A stretch of DNA of 64,000 nucleotides from Oreochromis niloticus (lineage: Eukaryota; Chordata; Actinopteri; Cichliformes; Cichlidae). The position numbers and the translations under genes are program-made. Shown in pieces: positions 1-10,306 of this stretch. The stretch spans positions 37,224,321 through 37,288,320 of the forward strand of contig NC_031985.2 of the NCBI RefSeq assembly GCF_001858045.2, given 5' to 3'. Each line of letters opens with the position of its first letter. Within the stretch, counting starts at the first letter, position 1. The notes beneath the pieces were generated by a model, which was given only the letters and a program-made list of their open reading frames with translations, made no database searches and had not been told where the DNA came from.

Positions 1-133
1 CATTGTATTATATTGTTATTATTGTTTTACATTGTTTCTTTTTAAGGGCATTTTTATAATGTTAAGCACTTTGTGCAGCATCGTCTGTCTGGAAATGTGC
101 TATATAAATAAATTTGACCTTGACCTTGACCAG
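1..133 (+). repeat. LINE/SINE 3' tail
   Basis: The stretch reads as the 3' end of a retroposon: a GCACTTTG-type segment, then GTGCTATATAAATAAA, then a short TTGACC-type repeat at about 114-131. This tail style is common at the 3' ends of fish L2/CR1 LINEs and their SINE partners. The next LINE fragment begins immediately after, so this is the end of a separate upstream insertion cut by the window edge. Confidence 0.5.
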
Positions 134-1692
134 GGGAGAAAACACTCCAGATCATGTTTACTACAACATTAAGCATGCATATTGAGCCATACCCTTTCCC
201 CACCTCGGCCAGTCCAACCACCTCTCCCTCCTGCTCTCCCCAGCCTACACCCCCCTCAGACTCAGTGCCAGGTCCACCACAAAGACTGTTACAACCTGGC
301 CTGAAAATGCACTCTCCAAACTGCAAGACTGCTTCACACAGACAGACTGGGACATATTTGAACACCAGGACCTAGAATCATTCACAGGATCAGTACTCGA
401 CTTTATCAAGTTCTGTATTGGAAATGTGACTGTGGACAAAAGCATTCCCAAAACAAGCATCCTAAACCAAAAACCCTGGATGACCAGCCAGGTCCGCACA
501 TTCCTCAAAGCCTGCGATGCTGTCTTCAGGTCAGGTGACAGAGCTCTGTAAAGGGCTGCTTGAGCTGATCTGAAAAGGGGAATCAAAAAAGTCAAGACAG
601 ACCACCAAAGAAGGATGGAGTCCCACCTGTCCAGCAACAACACACGGGAAGTGTGGCAGGGCATACAAAACATCATGAACCACAGAGGTTGCACTGTGAA
701 AACAGAAAACCTCAGTGTGCAGCTGGCAGAGGAAATAAACTGCTCCCATCCTCATCCTCACTGTAACGGAACACGATGTCAGACACGTGTTCCTAGCACT
801 GAACCCCAGAAAGGCTGCCAGTCCAGACAGAGTACCTGGCAAGGTGCTAAGAGCATGTGCTCACCAGCGCACCCTCATCTTCACCAGAATCTTCAACCTC
901 TTACTAGATCAGGCAGCCATCTAGGTGGCTGTAGCTCAGGTGGCAGAGCAGGTCAACCACTAACCAGAAGGTCAGTGGTTCGATCCCAGGCTGCATGCCA
1001 AATATCCTTGGGCAAGATACTAACCCCATGTTGCTCTCTGATGCATCCGTCGGAGTGTGAATGTGTATGAATGTTAGATAATTAGCACTTAGTTTAGAAG
1101 AAGTGCTGGTGTGATTGGGTGAATGAATTGGTTGTATAAGTGCTTTGAGTGCTCAGACAGAGTAGAAAAGCGCTATATAAGAACCAGTCCATTTACCATC
1201 CCATCCTGCCACATCCCCATTGTGGCTGCCACAAAAATCAGCCACAATTATCCCAATGCCGAAGAATTCTCCTATCACCAGCCTGAATGATTACCGCCCT
1301 GTGGCCTTAACGCTGCTAATCATGAAATGCTTCGAGAGACTAGTCCTGTGGTGCTGATGGCACCATGGCAGTCCGACTCTTCTCAAAGGGAGATGAGGCA
1401 GACTACAGAGAGGAAGTCCTGAAGTTGGAACCTGGCACTGAACATGAAGAAAACCACAGAGGTCATTGTCGACTTCAGGAAGCACAGCACTGACTTAGCC
1501 CCCCTATACATCAACAGGGAGTGTGTGGAGAGGGTCCACACCTTCCCATTCCTTGGTGTCCTCATCTCCACTGACATCTCCTGGACAGACAACATTACCG
1601 TGGTTGTCAAGAAGGTCCAACAGCAGCTACAAACTGAACTCAAACCTGCTGCTGAGGTACAGGCCCTTAATATTTTTAAATTAAATTTGTAA
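134..1692 (+). pseudogene. L2/CR1-group LINE ORF2 fragment
   Basis: Broken remains of a non-LTR retrotransposon polyprotein. Between about 320 and 720 the + strand encodes the endonuclease-to-RT linker of teleost L2/CR1-like LINEs (QKPWMTSQVRTFLKA, then MESHLSSNNTREVWQGIQNI). A SINE interrupts it at 922-1200, and the LINE frame resumes after it (PSCHIPIVAA, then the NDYRPVALT-type segment). Around 1340-1360 the sequence jumps to the region downstream of the catalytic core (MKKTTEVIVDFRKH, then FPFLGVLISTDISWT). The core with the YxDD motif is therefore deleted. In-frame stops are present near 550. The copy is dead. The clade call rests on motif resemblance only. Confidence 0.8.
922..1200 (+). 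mobile_element. tRNA-derived SINE (AFC-like)
   Basis: The 5' head is tRNA-like. A-box TAGCTCAGGTGG is at about 932-943 and B-box GGTTCGATCCC at about 977-987, both in pol III positions. The body ends with AAAAGCGCTATATAAG and CCAGTCCATTTACC, the 3' style of the AFC family of cichlids and related percomorph SINEs. CCATC occurs at both edges (917-921 and 1196-1200, and again at 1201-1205), a plausible short target duplication. It sits inside the LINE fragment, in the same orientation. Confidence 0.85.
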
Positions 1693-2285
1693 CAACAAAG
1701 CCATTGCACTAAAGTTAATTTAAGGTTTTTACCTAGAGATAAACACTGTGCTACAAAAAATCTAAATACATTCTGAACAATGTTAAGGCTAAAAAGGGAA
1801 ACTGTCAGGCCCAGATCAGTAAGAATACTGGATCTAACAAAGCTATTCTGATGACTTAGTCGCTTCATCTCTTGATCATTCCTTTGTTTTGCTCTTCCTC
1901 CTTATTAATTTCTTCTATCTGCTCTTTTAAATTTCTGTCTTTGCCGAGACACTAAAACCACTGCAGGGAAGATTCCAAACAAAATCCCCTGCAATATATT
2001 AAAACTTCTTACACTACCAGAGTCTTTCATCAAAGCTGCAGAAAGTTCTGTTCTGGTTTATGTTCTGGAACATACACAGCTTTGCAGACTCAGGGCAGCA
2101 TCAGTGCAGCTTACATACATGAAAGGGTCAGCTGAGTCAAGACACAAAGAATACTAATAGTGAAATTAGAAAACAGATCTAACTCCAGAGCAGAATGACT
2201 GCATTAAGTTACAAGAGGGGCCCTTGAGGCAAGATGAACTGTTATATCCCCAGATCAACAACAATAACAAGTTGTGGTGGCAGGG
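1693..2285. other. No gene recognised
   Basis: AT-rich sequence after the LINE remnant. I see no coding similarity and no clear repeat structure on either strand. Confidence 0.4.
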
Positions 2286-2395
2286 TGTAGTTTTAGATCA
2301 AAATCAGAATACTTTATTAATCCCTGAGGAAATGATGTGGTCACAGTTGCTCCAAGACAGTAAGAACAGTAACTAACCAAATGAAAGAAACAATG
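2286..2395 (-). repeat. LINE 3' tail, reverse orientation
   Basis: The + strand reads AATCAGAATACTTTATTAAT followed by CCCTGAGGAAATG and GTCACAGTTGCTCC. Read on the minus strand this is the usual 3' UTR end of teleost L2/CR1-like LINEs: a GC-rich piece, then TTAATAAAGTATTCTGATT. Only the tail is present, as in a strongly 5'-truncated insertion. Confidence 0.6.
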
Positions 2396-3850
2396 GTTGG
2401 AACTTCAGAAACCTGGTGTTTTATTTTGAAATAAAATATAACATATTGATAAATATTGACATGCAGTAACTGTTACAGTGGTTTATTTTATTTTGATTCA
2501 TTTCATAAACTGAAATCAGTCATTGTCTTATGTCATTTTTTCTTTGCAAAATAAATAGCTGATGAGAAACAAATTTTTGAGTATTTAGAGGAGTGAAAAT
2601 GTTGCTCTGTTTAGCCCCAGTATTGTTGGCCCAACGTGTTGGCCTGCCTTTCAAACTTCAAGTAGATGCCAGCTATGTGGGGGCTTTGTCCTCTTACAGG
2701 AGAACGAAGAGGGAATAGATTGTACAGTAAGCTTCTTTTTAAAGAACTTTAATAAGCATTAAAGAATTATTCTATCAATGAAAAAGAAGTGCTGGCACTG
2801 GTGTGAGCTCTATAACAATTTGGCATTTAGGTTTGCTCTGGAGTGCTCCCACTCATTGTTAACCTTAAATTACTTCTTCCAGTACCAGGGTTGGGAAGGT
2901 GGACTCAATATTTACATGGTAGGTGGGTGTGACTAAAGTACTTGACCTGCCCTGCTTTGTCATCTCTGGGTTCCTTATTTCTTTGTCGTCGCTGGCCACC
3001 AGCCAAGCCTCCAGAGAAGCCCCATGTCTTGGAGGCTTCGGACACTGAGGCCACCTGAGGTTTCCTCTCTTCATCCCCAGGCTCCAGTTTGGTTTCACCT
3101 CTTCCTCTGGCCACCCTGGCCAACATTTGTAAAAGTCTGTCCACCATCAGTAGCAGTAGTAGTAGTTAACCATGCCAAGATCAGTCTAGAATGGTAAGTA
3201 TTCTTCTATTGTGTTTCCTATTACACTGTTGAATAAATCAGTCATCAAAGGCATCTGTTCCTAAAAGAATTGACATGGTGTGTAAAAGTTGTTTATCTGA
3301 TTAAAACACCTAATGGAATATGTCACAACTGATTAGGTTTGATTTCATCTAGGTGTGTTTTGATTATTTGGACTGTGTGTGAAAACAATAAACTAAAAAA
3401 CAATGATAACTTGTCACTAGAGGAGGGGAATCAAAGTGAAATTGAATTGGTTTTACACACAACTTCTAGAAAACAGGAAGTGCTTTTACCCCCTCCTGGC
3501 AGACCCTCTCATATATGCCAGCTATGGTTGTTAATAGCTATCATGTCAAACTTGCTACATCTGGGGCTTTTAAGGAGAGAAGGTTAAAGTGCTGTGGATT
3601 TATGAAAGAGAACAGACTTAAAAGTGTTTTAATATTTGATGGTTCTGACAGGACATAAGGAGCTGCAGGCAGCATCTGATAATCTTTCTGTCTCTGGCTC
3701 AGGAATGAGCCTTGAGGGTTGTTCTGAAGCCCACCTGCTCTGCTTACACATTAATGCTCCTATAACAAACAAAAATACCCAGCAATAACATGCCAATCCA
3801 CACATAGCTGCATTAAACCAAAAAGAAGGCCATATCTCAAAAGTAAATGG
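2396..3850. other. No gene recognised
   Basis: Open frames here are below 85 codons and lack recognisable motifs. I see no TIRs, LTRs or tandem repeats. It may be ordinary intergenic or intronic DNA. Confidence 0.4.
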
Positions 3851-3875
3851 TTGTGTCTCATTTTGAAGCCTGCGC

Positions 3876-4055
3876 TGTCACGGTCGATAGAAGGGACTCA
3901 AGCGCAGAGCAGGTTGACGTTTCCAAACACAGTTTATTTGCAACACCAGTGCAGAATATATACAGTGAGGGGGAAAATCCGGGGTTCCAAAGGTCCAAGG
4001 GAAAACTCTTTCGCACTCGTTCCCATCTCCACATCCAAACACACACATCCCAACA
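3876..4055 (-). repeat. Probable Gypsy 3' LTR
   Basis: Read on the minus strand, the segment after the chromodomain starts TGTTGGGATG and ends CGTGACA, the TG...CA form of an LTR. It contains a TATA-like CTGTATATATTC and a polyadenylation signal (AATAAA) in the order expected for U3-R-U5. It lies just downstream of the pol remnant on the same strand. The 5' boundary is an estimate, and no second LTR is available because the element runs into the assembly gap. Confidence 0.5.
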
Positions 4056-4059
4056 ATGG

Positions 4060-5822
4060 GAGCGATGGAAGTCCCCAGGCATATCCTTATCCAGGATAGC
4101 TGCCCGAGGCACCCAGGAATGTTCCTCTAGCCCGTAGCCCTCCCAATCCACCAGGTACTGAAAACCCGTACCCCGGCACCGGGAGTCCATGATGCGGGTG
4201 ATGTTGTAAACCAGCTGGCCATCCACAGGCCGGGGGGCGGCGGGGGCCTGGAAGGAGGGCACAACGGGCTGGAGAGCACCAGCTTGACCTGCCCATGGCG
4301 GTAGAGGTGTGGCTGTTGTGCGTGTATTCAATCCACGGAAGCTGTTCACTCCAGGTCGATTGATTACGTGAGGCAACACAGCGGAGGGCACCTTCAAACT
4401 CCTGGTTGGCCCGCTCCGATTGTCCGTTACTCTGTGGATGGAATCTGGACGAAAGACTGACCTTGGCCCCCAGCGGGGAGGAGAACTCCGTCCAACCTCG
4501 GGATGTAAACTGGGGCCCTCTGTCCGAGACGACGTCCTCGGGGATCCCGTGGAGTCTGCATGGGAGGTGAGGAGCCGAGCTGTCTCCAGGGCAGTGGGGA
4601 GCTTCGGGAGGGCGGCGAAGTGTGCAGCCTTGGAGAAATGATCGACAATGGTAAGTATAGTGGTGTTACCTGCAGAGGGCGGCAGTCCCGTGATGAAATC
4701 CAGAGAGATATGCGACCAAGAGGCTGAAATGGCCCGGCGGAGGACGGTTGGAAAGTTTGTTCTGGGCGCACGTCGAACAGGCTGATACATACTCCCTGGC
4801 ATCCTTAGCCATAGTGGGCCACCAAAAGTAGCGCCGGAGGAAGGATATGGTGCGGAGGACCCCTGGGTGGCACGTAAAACAAACTCCCTCCAACCAATGT
4901 CTCCACTCCTCCAGGGCAAGCTTGATGGCCAGGAGCTCCCGGTCCCCGATGTCCTAGTTACATTCTGCGGAAGAGAGATGGCGAGAATAGAAGGCACATG
5001 GGTGGAGCTTACCATCCTCCTGTTGGGGCAGAACCACCCCCACACTGGAGTCCGATGCGTCCACCTCCACAACGGACTACTGTGTGAGGTGCGGTTGCTG
5101 GAGAATGGGTGCAGTGGTGAATCTCTCTTTGAGCAGGGTGAAGGCTTGCTGAGCGGCGGAATCCCACTGAAAAGGAACTTTTGGAGAGGTAAGTTTAGTG
5201 AGATGAATAGCGATTCTGCTGAAATCATGAATGAACCGCCTGTAGAAAAAAAAAGCGTTGCAGTTGCCACCGATTAGGAGGTGTGGGCCACTCCACCACC
5301 GCTCGCACCTTCCCCGGGTCAGTCCTTAAGTTCCCCCTCTCGATGATATAGCCCAGAAAAGCCACCGAGGTCACGTGGAACTCGCACTTCTCCCCCTTCA
5401 CAAAGAGCCGGTTTTCCAAGAGGTGTTGTGGGACCTGCCTCACATGAACTTGGTGCTCTGCAAGTGTCTTAGAAAAGATCAGAATGTCATCCAAGTACAC
5501 AAAAACACACCGGTTGACAAAATCACGAAGGACATCATTAACCATGGCTTGAAACACAGCGGGAGCATTGGTCAGACCAAAAGGCATCATGAGATACTCA
5601 AAATGGCCCAGGGGTGTATTGAAATCAGTCTTCCACTCATCCCCCTCTCTGATGTGCACCAGATGGTAAGCGTTGTGCAGGTCTAGTTTGGTAAAGGCCG
5701 TCATGCCCTGAAGCAGCTCAAACGCAGAGGAAAGTAACGGCAAAGGATACTTGTTCTTCGCAGTGATCTGGTTAAGGCCCCGATAGTCAGTACATGGGCG
5801 TAGCATCTTATCCATTTGTCCA
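4060..5822 (-). pseudogene. Ty3/Gypsy chromovirus pol remnant
   Basis: Degraded pol of an LTR retrotransposon, read from high to low coordinates. The RT palm starts at the gap, with FTKLDLHNAYHLV (metal-binding Asp) and motif C FVYLDDILIFSK at about 5510. Thumb and RNase H follow, with DASDSSVGVVLPQ near 5060. An HHCC zinc domain (HPGVLRT, CSTCAQNK) lies near 4760-4870, then integrase (LDFITGLPPS, VDHFSKAAHF), then a C-terminal chromodomain (FQYLVDWEGYGLEEHSWVP) near 4100-4180. The reading frame shifts at the A-run near 5250 and again in the integrase. The end of RNase H, the linker and the start of the zinc domain are missing at about 4880. gag and protease are absent or in the gap. It is non-functional. 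Confidence 0.88.
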
Positions 5823-5922
5823 NNNNNNNNNNNNNNNNNNNNNNNNNNNNNNNNNNNNNNNNNNNNNNNNNNNNNNNNNNNNNNNNNNNNNNNNNNNNNN
5901 NNNNNNNNNNNNNNNNNNNNNN
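5823..5922. other. Assembly gap (100 N)
   Basis: Exactly 100 N. This is the conventional length for a scaffold gap of unknown size. Gypsy sequence lies on its left and a different repeat family on its right, so the true junction is unknown. Confidence 0.98.
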
Positions 5923-7165
5923 TGCACCTCACTTTTGCTGCTTAAAATGAATAGAAAAGTCAGGTCGAAACAAATCGCTCCCAAATGAAAAGTAAGGTCC
6001 TATTGACAAATTCTTCACCGTGAGCGACAGCAATGTCCAGTCTACCTAATTCTCAGTTTTCATGCTTGTGGAGTTTATTATATGGACGTGGTGACAGTGT
6101 AAAGACAGCCTGTCTTCTGGTTTTCAAACGAACCTTCTGAGCCATTTTAACATTAGAGTCTATGGAGGAGTTGGAGGGAGGAGGCTGTGCATTGGTGACA
6201 TTTATGAAAGAACCATAACACCTAGTACAATAGTAAACACATTGGATGAAAGAGGACAGCGATGGCTACGTTTTGAGGGTAAAATCATACCTGTAGACCA
6301 AACACCGTGGACACAGCAGCAGTTTTAAAAAATATTTTAAGATTATTTTTTTGCTCCTCTCACTCTAGCAGTTGAGCCCCAACATTCCGTCCCATACACA
6401 CCCATTATAAACTCTGAAACGGCTGAAAAAACATCATGAAACTTAAACTGGAACTGAAGAAAAAGTATAACAGATATTGAAAAGATAAATACAAGTTGAA
6501 TAGTTGAATGTCTTGTCTTCGTTTTAAAGTTTGAATGGTGGCTCTATGTCAATGTATGTGGAAGTAGATACAGTTTAAAGAGGAGTAAGTTGAATGAGGA
6601 TTTGAAGGGTCTCCCCATTGAAATACATGGGAAATTTTTGTTGAAAAAAGTTGAATAAAATTAAAAATATAAATGTTAAAATGAGAAAAATAAAGCAGTC
6701 ATGTCCAAAAGAAGAGGAATCTAACGGTGTTTGAATGGTTTTTCTAAGTTGAACGGTTTTGAAGGAGATACAGTACAAAAAACGTACGGAATATATAAAA
6801 TATAATAATAATAAAGATTAGAAGAACAATACTGTGAATGCTTTTACAAGCATTCACTACTAACTAGAAAGTGCATTTTCTGAAGAAACTGCAGTGTGAA
6901 TGCTTGAATCTGAATGTATGCACTGAAATGAATTAATTACTGAATATTAAGCTAAAAATGTTGAATGAGCTGGAAAATACAGAGTTTTTAACCTGAAAAC
7001 AAAAGTGCTGAACTGCTAAAGCTGATGCTCACACAGAAGAAGTTGTAAAATAGCTGAAAAGTTTTTAAATTTAAATCAGAAAAATCTAAGTAATGAGAAA
7101 TACATTTTAGAGTCAGAAAACATCTGAATGAATTTTAAAAGTTCATATTCGTCTCATCACTTAAA
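5923..7165 (+). repeat. 98-codon-ORF repeat, copy A
   Basis: Same family as the 20.4-kb copy and the 40-46.8-kb array. It starts just right of the gap at TGCACCTCACTTTTGCTGC, the segment upstream of the frame. It continues through the broken frame, the conserved AT-rich downstream part (TACATGGGAAATTTTTGTTG, GTACGGAATATATAAA), and a hairpin near 6836-6859 with arms GTGAATGCTT and AAGCATTCAC. It then runs about 300 bases into the start of a further unit, so the copy was probably once part of a tandem dimer. Confidence 0.8.
6033..6328 (+). pseudogene. 98-codon repeat ORF, frameshifted copy
   Basis: Starts with the same ATG context and MSSLPNSQFSCLW reading as the intact copies and ends with the same QQQF-stop. 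One base is missing near 6112 (GCCTGTCTTC where other copies have GCCTGCTCTTC), which breaks the frame. After the break the other frame still reads the conserved C-terminal part in its VDQTPW variant, matching the copies at 43.2 and 44.7 kb. Function of the family is unknown. Confidence 0.6.
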
Positions 7166-10100
7166 GAGTGGAATTATGTATTATAAATCTCTAATTCATA
7201 AAAAAAAATAAAAATAAATGTAAAAACAAATTTGTTGAATTGAACTGAAAAGATGAACAAATATTCTGTAGAAAATACAAACTTTAATATACAGCATAAT
7301 GTTTTTCAGACATATACACATGTGTATATCATGTTTAATGGTATTAGATACATCAATTTGTTTGTATGTCATAGAAAATAACATAAAAATCTTAAGTCAT
7401 ATTTTACAGATTCTTTCTGAAAAGGACTTAAATTAATTCAACAAATGTTTTTTTCAAAATAGAATAAAATCATTTTAAAAAGAGATGTTTGCAATGTTTT
7501 AAGGTGTTAATAATCTGATCCTGTCATGTGTCTGTTCAACTTTAGTTTTTGGCACAGACTCCATTCTTAAAGAACACATTACAAAATAATAAACAAATAA
7601 AATTGAAATTAAAGTAGCCTTTTTTTGTTAAACACTTCACAGGAGAATAAATAAAAATAACTAAATTAAATAACCAAATAAAATAATAAGCAACATATGA
7701 AATACATGAAAATTCAACTTTTAAAACCACAATCCTGAACCTTTAAATTGTGTTGGTTTCTTAGAACATGGCTGAACAGCTGTTTCTATCGGTCTACTTA
7801 ATCTACTGATCTGTCTACACATCTTTTTATTACTCATTCTTTTTTGTGTTTTAATGTAAACAGAGTCCACACAGTGGTAAAAGAGAACTGTATAGAGATT
7901 TTTGAGTAAACTCAAATGAAAGCCTAAGGTGGTGACACAGTTTAACACATGCAAATAATCAAATAAACACATTAGTCCTTTTTGTGAACATGATAAATAA
8001 GTATCATTAGTTTACAGCATTGTTCAGCCATGCCACTAAATGCTTTTTACACAGTGTTTTAACCTGGGCTCAGCACAAAGTCCCAAATTTAGTTAGTCCC
8101 TGACTTTGAGTTGTGGTTATGACTAATTATTATACACAAGGCTTTATCTATCTGAACTCTAAGGACACAAATATGAAAAAACCTATACTTACCAGCTGAT
8201 ACCCCACGTACACACTAGGTGTGCCATGTGACCTGAAACTTTGGTACAAACTCATCATAATCATTCTGTTAACACTGTTTTTTAACACTGTTGTGTTGCT
8301 GTTCAGCAGATTTAAAAAGATTCGTTCTTATGATTGCAGAATTCCCACAGTTAATTCAACATTTAAACAAAATAAAATATGTTAAATAAATAAAGGTTTG
8401 CTCTGTGATGAAATATTAATAAGCATACACTGTACAGAGCACTAACAATGAAAACAATCCTTTAGCCTGTTGATCAGAGAGAGGCAGTCATTATGTCCAT
8501 TTGAACCTGTAATCAAAGAGTACAATGAAACTATAAAGTCCCATATGATCTCATCATATCCAGTGACTTCAGAGTGGATCCTCCCTGTCATCCGGCCAGT
8601 GTTTGATGTGTGCAAGCAGCACAGAGCAGGATAGTGAGGACTTTAAAAGAAGAGCAGAAAACAGGAACATATGTAGTTGTAAATGTAAATATCAGTGATA
8701 CTTGTCTTGTCAAAGGGAATAAAATGATGAAAATGTTAACTTACACACTCATTTAGGGAGGATCTTGACACTGCACAGAGGAGGCACAGTCAGTCTGGCA
8801 ATGATGGTGATCTCCAGGGATGTTTTCCTGCAGCAACAGTCCTGCCAACTGGCCATATGATCCAGAGTAGTTGTTTGTAATGAACAGAAGGTGTATATGT
8901 TAGGTAGTGTGCACTTAGAGCTGGTCCTAAGAAACAAATACATCCTGTAATAAACTGAATACCTTTAGTAGTGCTGCTGCAAATATAAAGCCTTCTATCA
9001 TGTGTGGTTTCAAAGAAGGTGTTTTGAAGGCTCAGTCACAGAAACTGTGCAGTCTGTTCAGTCCTGAGTGTCTCAGCTCTGAAGGGGATGGATAACAGAG
9101 GGAAACACCTGAGTACAGACATTACAATACACTCAAATAACACTCCTAAGGTCAAGTGAAACACAATTAAAACACTTTACAAAGAATTAATACATGTTTT
9201 CATGAAAATAATGTCATTAACCCTTTTTGTTGTGAGTAAATCTCACCGACTGCTTGTGGACAACCTAGATGGAGGACTTAACACAGAATCTCTCCTGTGC
9301 TCCAGATGTGAAGTCTCACTCTCTGATCGTACGGCGAAGATGGTGATAATGAAGCCTCTCTGATCTGTGGCATTACAGTTTCTGGCTGCTATGTGCTTCA
9401 CACTGTTGGATTTTACATGTGAAGCTTGTGTCTCTCTTAACAAAAAAACCTAAAACCTAACAACCTCCTACCGCACCCCGCACCCCCCCCCCACTCCCCT
9501 CAACTCCCCAGCCTCACACCATCCAATGTCTATACAAATGTAAGGTATCAGCTGGTAACAAAAAGCAAGTGTAACATATGTAGTACATATGTGACACTGC
9601 TGAACATTTCTGGCCAGAAATGTGCAGTTATCAGCCCAGACCCAGACCCACCTGATAAATGCACCGGCTGAAACATGATAAAAGCTCATAAAAATTATGT
9701 TTCATCGAATGATTTGTCCAAAAATATAATAATATACTTTTGAAAAAGTTTCAAGATTATAACAAACCGAAATCAATAACATTTTGTAAATAGTATTTCA
9801 AAATAGAGGCACAGATAAACTGGCTTAACTGTCATTATTGCTGTAATTAGGTTTGTCTTTTTCTTTCTTTTTTTAAAAAAAAAGCAACCGTTAGTCTGTG
9901 TTGTTCTCTCAGAAACAATGAAGAAGCTGTTGAACATTTATGTGTTGTGTGGGCAATCCTCTGGTCCACCCTCCCTCCCTCCCAGCCACAGTGAGACTGG
10001 GGCAGCCTGGCAGGATTTTGAAGCCTGGCTGCAGAGAGGATATGCCTACACTGTTCGTTTTAAACTGCTATATTTGATTTTTCTGACATTCATAGATTAT

Positions 10101-10306
10101 TGATTTTTAGATTTTCTGTAATACATAAAATTGTCATATTTTACTGATATCATTACTTAATTCATTTAATTGTATTTTAGGTAAAAGAATTCAAACATTA
10201 TACTGCAATGCAGGGCGTTTTTTCTTAAGTCAATTTTTAAATATCGCTCTACTTTCTTAAGTCATTCAGAAATATAAAAACTACTTACTGTATTCAAAGA
10301 TCTAGA
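7166..10306. other. No gene recognised; AT-rich
   Basis: The first kilobase is very AT-rich with only short stop-bounded frames. From 8.4 to 9.5 kb the composition is more balanced, but I recognise no protein motif on either strand. A C-rich run is at about 9474-9492. Near the low end TTTCTTAAGTCAxT occurs twice (about 10221 and 10252), close to where the 3' end of the Helentron should lie. Confidence 0.4.

Noticed and set aside
8749..8943. Cys-rich minus-strand 64-codon frame, at first reminiscent of a cystine-knot factor
   Set aside because: Cysteine spacing does not fit a known cystine-knot pattern, and no signal peptide or neighbouring exon is visible.
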